A stretch of DNA of 5,648 nt from an uncultured Acinetobacter sp. Its GTDB lineage: Bacteria; Pseudomonadota; Gammaproteobacteria; Pseudomonadales; Moraxellaceae. The notes under the pieces are model-generated. The model was not told the DNA's origin. It did no database searches and saw only the letters and a program-made list of their open reading frames with translations. Position numbers and translations under genes: made by a program. Below, in pieces: positions 5,158 through 5,648 of the stretch. Numbering within the stretch: the first letter of the stretch is position 1; each line of letters starts with the position of its first letter. The stretch is from NCBI GenBank assembly GCA_900766635.1, contig CAAFWA010000198.1, forward strand, positions 1 through 5,648. The letters are read 5' to 3'.

Positions 5158-5648
5158 ATCATTATAAGAAAACAAGAATAAAGATGACCTAAATAAAGCA
5201 AGCCCCACGCTGATATAGCTAAATCACCTCTTAGAGCTACAATACATAATATTTTAAATTTTTATGAATCAATATCTTAAGTACTTAAAAATGTAGCTTA
5301 AAACTTCAAGCCAGCTATAAAAGAAAATCTACGCCTTGGAGTGGATAAATTGAAATCTAAAAAAATTTAAAACAAAAAATAGAAAAATCTATTTGAGATT
5401 CCGAGTGATTTATCTTTTAAAAAACCCTCCGCAAATCCACACAAGAAAATGCAGTTTGCATTGCAATTTGACCTATATGTGAAGAAGTCAATACAACTCA
5501 TCCCCCCACAACATCATGAAAATATATACATTTTGACCTGAGCCTCTTGCATGAGGAATCGCGCGTTTTAAATAGCCTGAGCCATTCAAGACAGACTACA
5601 AGGAGCATGTAAACGGGATACTAAGGGTAATAGACGAGGCTAGAGACA
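5158..5648. other. Gene-free AT-rich tail with small palindromes
   Basis: I see no supportable coding gene, tRNA or rRNA in these 491 bases. Only short frames occur, none with a ribosome binding site. Small palindromes include TTAAGTACTTAA (5277-5288) and AATGCA-GTT-TGCATT (5448-5462). From about 5537 the composition becomes richer in G and C and holds an 8-bp direct repeat CCTGAGCC (5537-5544 and 5576-5583) and the interrupted dyad CCTC-TTGCAT-GAGG (5543-5556). On the plus strand a frame is open from the TAG at 5573 to the window edge, but it lacks a start codon. The segment may precede a gene or an element boundary to the right. Confidence 0.6.

Noticed and set aside
5537..5583. Insertion-sequence terminal repeats in the tail
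   Set aside because: The repeats are short and direct or self-dyadic. I see no transposase, no matching inverted end and no target duplication within the window.
5158..5648. tRNA, tmRNA, RNase P RNA or CRISPR array in the tail
   Set aside because: No cloverleaf, no conserved core of these RNAs and no regularly spaced repeats could be found by eye.

Overview
The window looks like a piece of a gamma-proteobacterial chromosome, most probably Acinetobacter or a close relative. This is an inference from moderate-to-low GC, AT-rich intergenic DNA, TAA stops, A/T-ending codons and protein styles typical of that genus (an AAHS-type aromatic-acid transporter, an LCAD-like acyl-CoA dehydrogenase). No ribosomal RNA or other taxonomic marker is present, so the genus is not proven.

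Layout. Positions 1-916 (minus strand) hold the first 305 codons of an acyl-CoA dehydrogenase whose C-terminus lies off the left edge. Positions 917-1273 are a divergent control region with two 20-bp inverted repeats (1043-1062 and 1076-1095). Each overlaps a -35-like hexamer, one facing left and one facing right. The rightward leader may also hold two very short overlapping reading frames. Positions 1274-2467 encode an enolase-superfamily enzyme of the muconate-lactonizing (MLE) subgroup. Positions 2467-3636, overlapping it by one base (TAATG), encode a family III CoA protein with the full catalytic set of alpha-methylacyl-CoA racemase. After a 111-nt gap with a strong hairpin, positions 3748-5115 encode a 12-helix MFS transporter of the aromatic acid:H+ symporter (AAHS) type. 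A strong, probably bidirectional terminator follows at 5125-5157. The last ~490 bases hold no gene I can support.

How it may work together (inference). The set looks like a small, locally regulated catabolic module. The AAHS transporter would import an organic acid. The MLE-type enzyme would rearrange the free acid by proton abstraction next to the carboxylate. A CoA ligase or transferase not seen here would make the thioester. The racemase would fix the stereochemistry of a 2-methyl (alpha-branched) acyl-CoA, and the LCAD-like dehydrogenase would start beta-oxidation. A repressor, plausibly of the TetR family and not encoded here, would bind the paired palindromes and shut both directions until the substrate or its CoA ester appears. 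Each enzyme family is well known. The combination of an MLE-subgroup enolase with an alpha-methylacyl-CoA racemase under twin operators is the part I cannot match to a described pathway, and its substrate is unknown.
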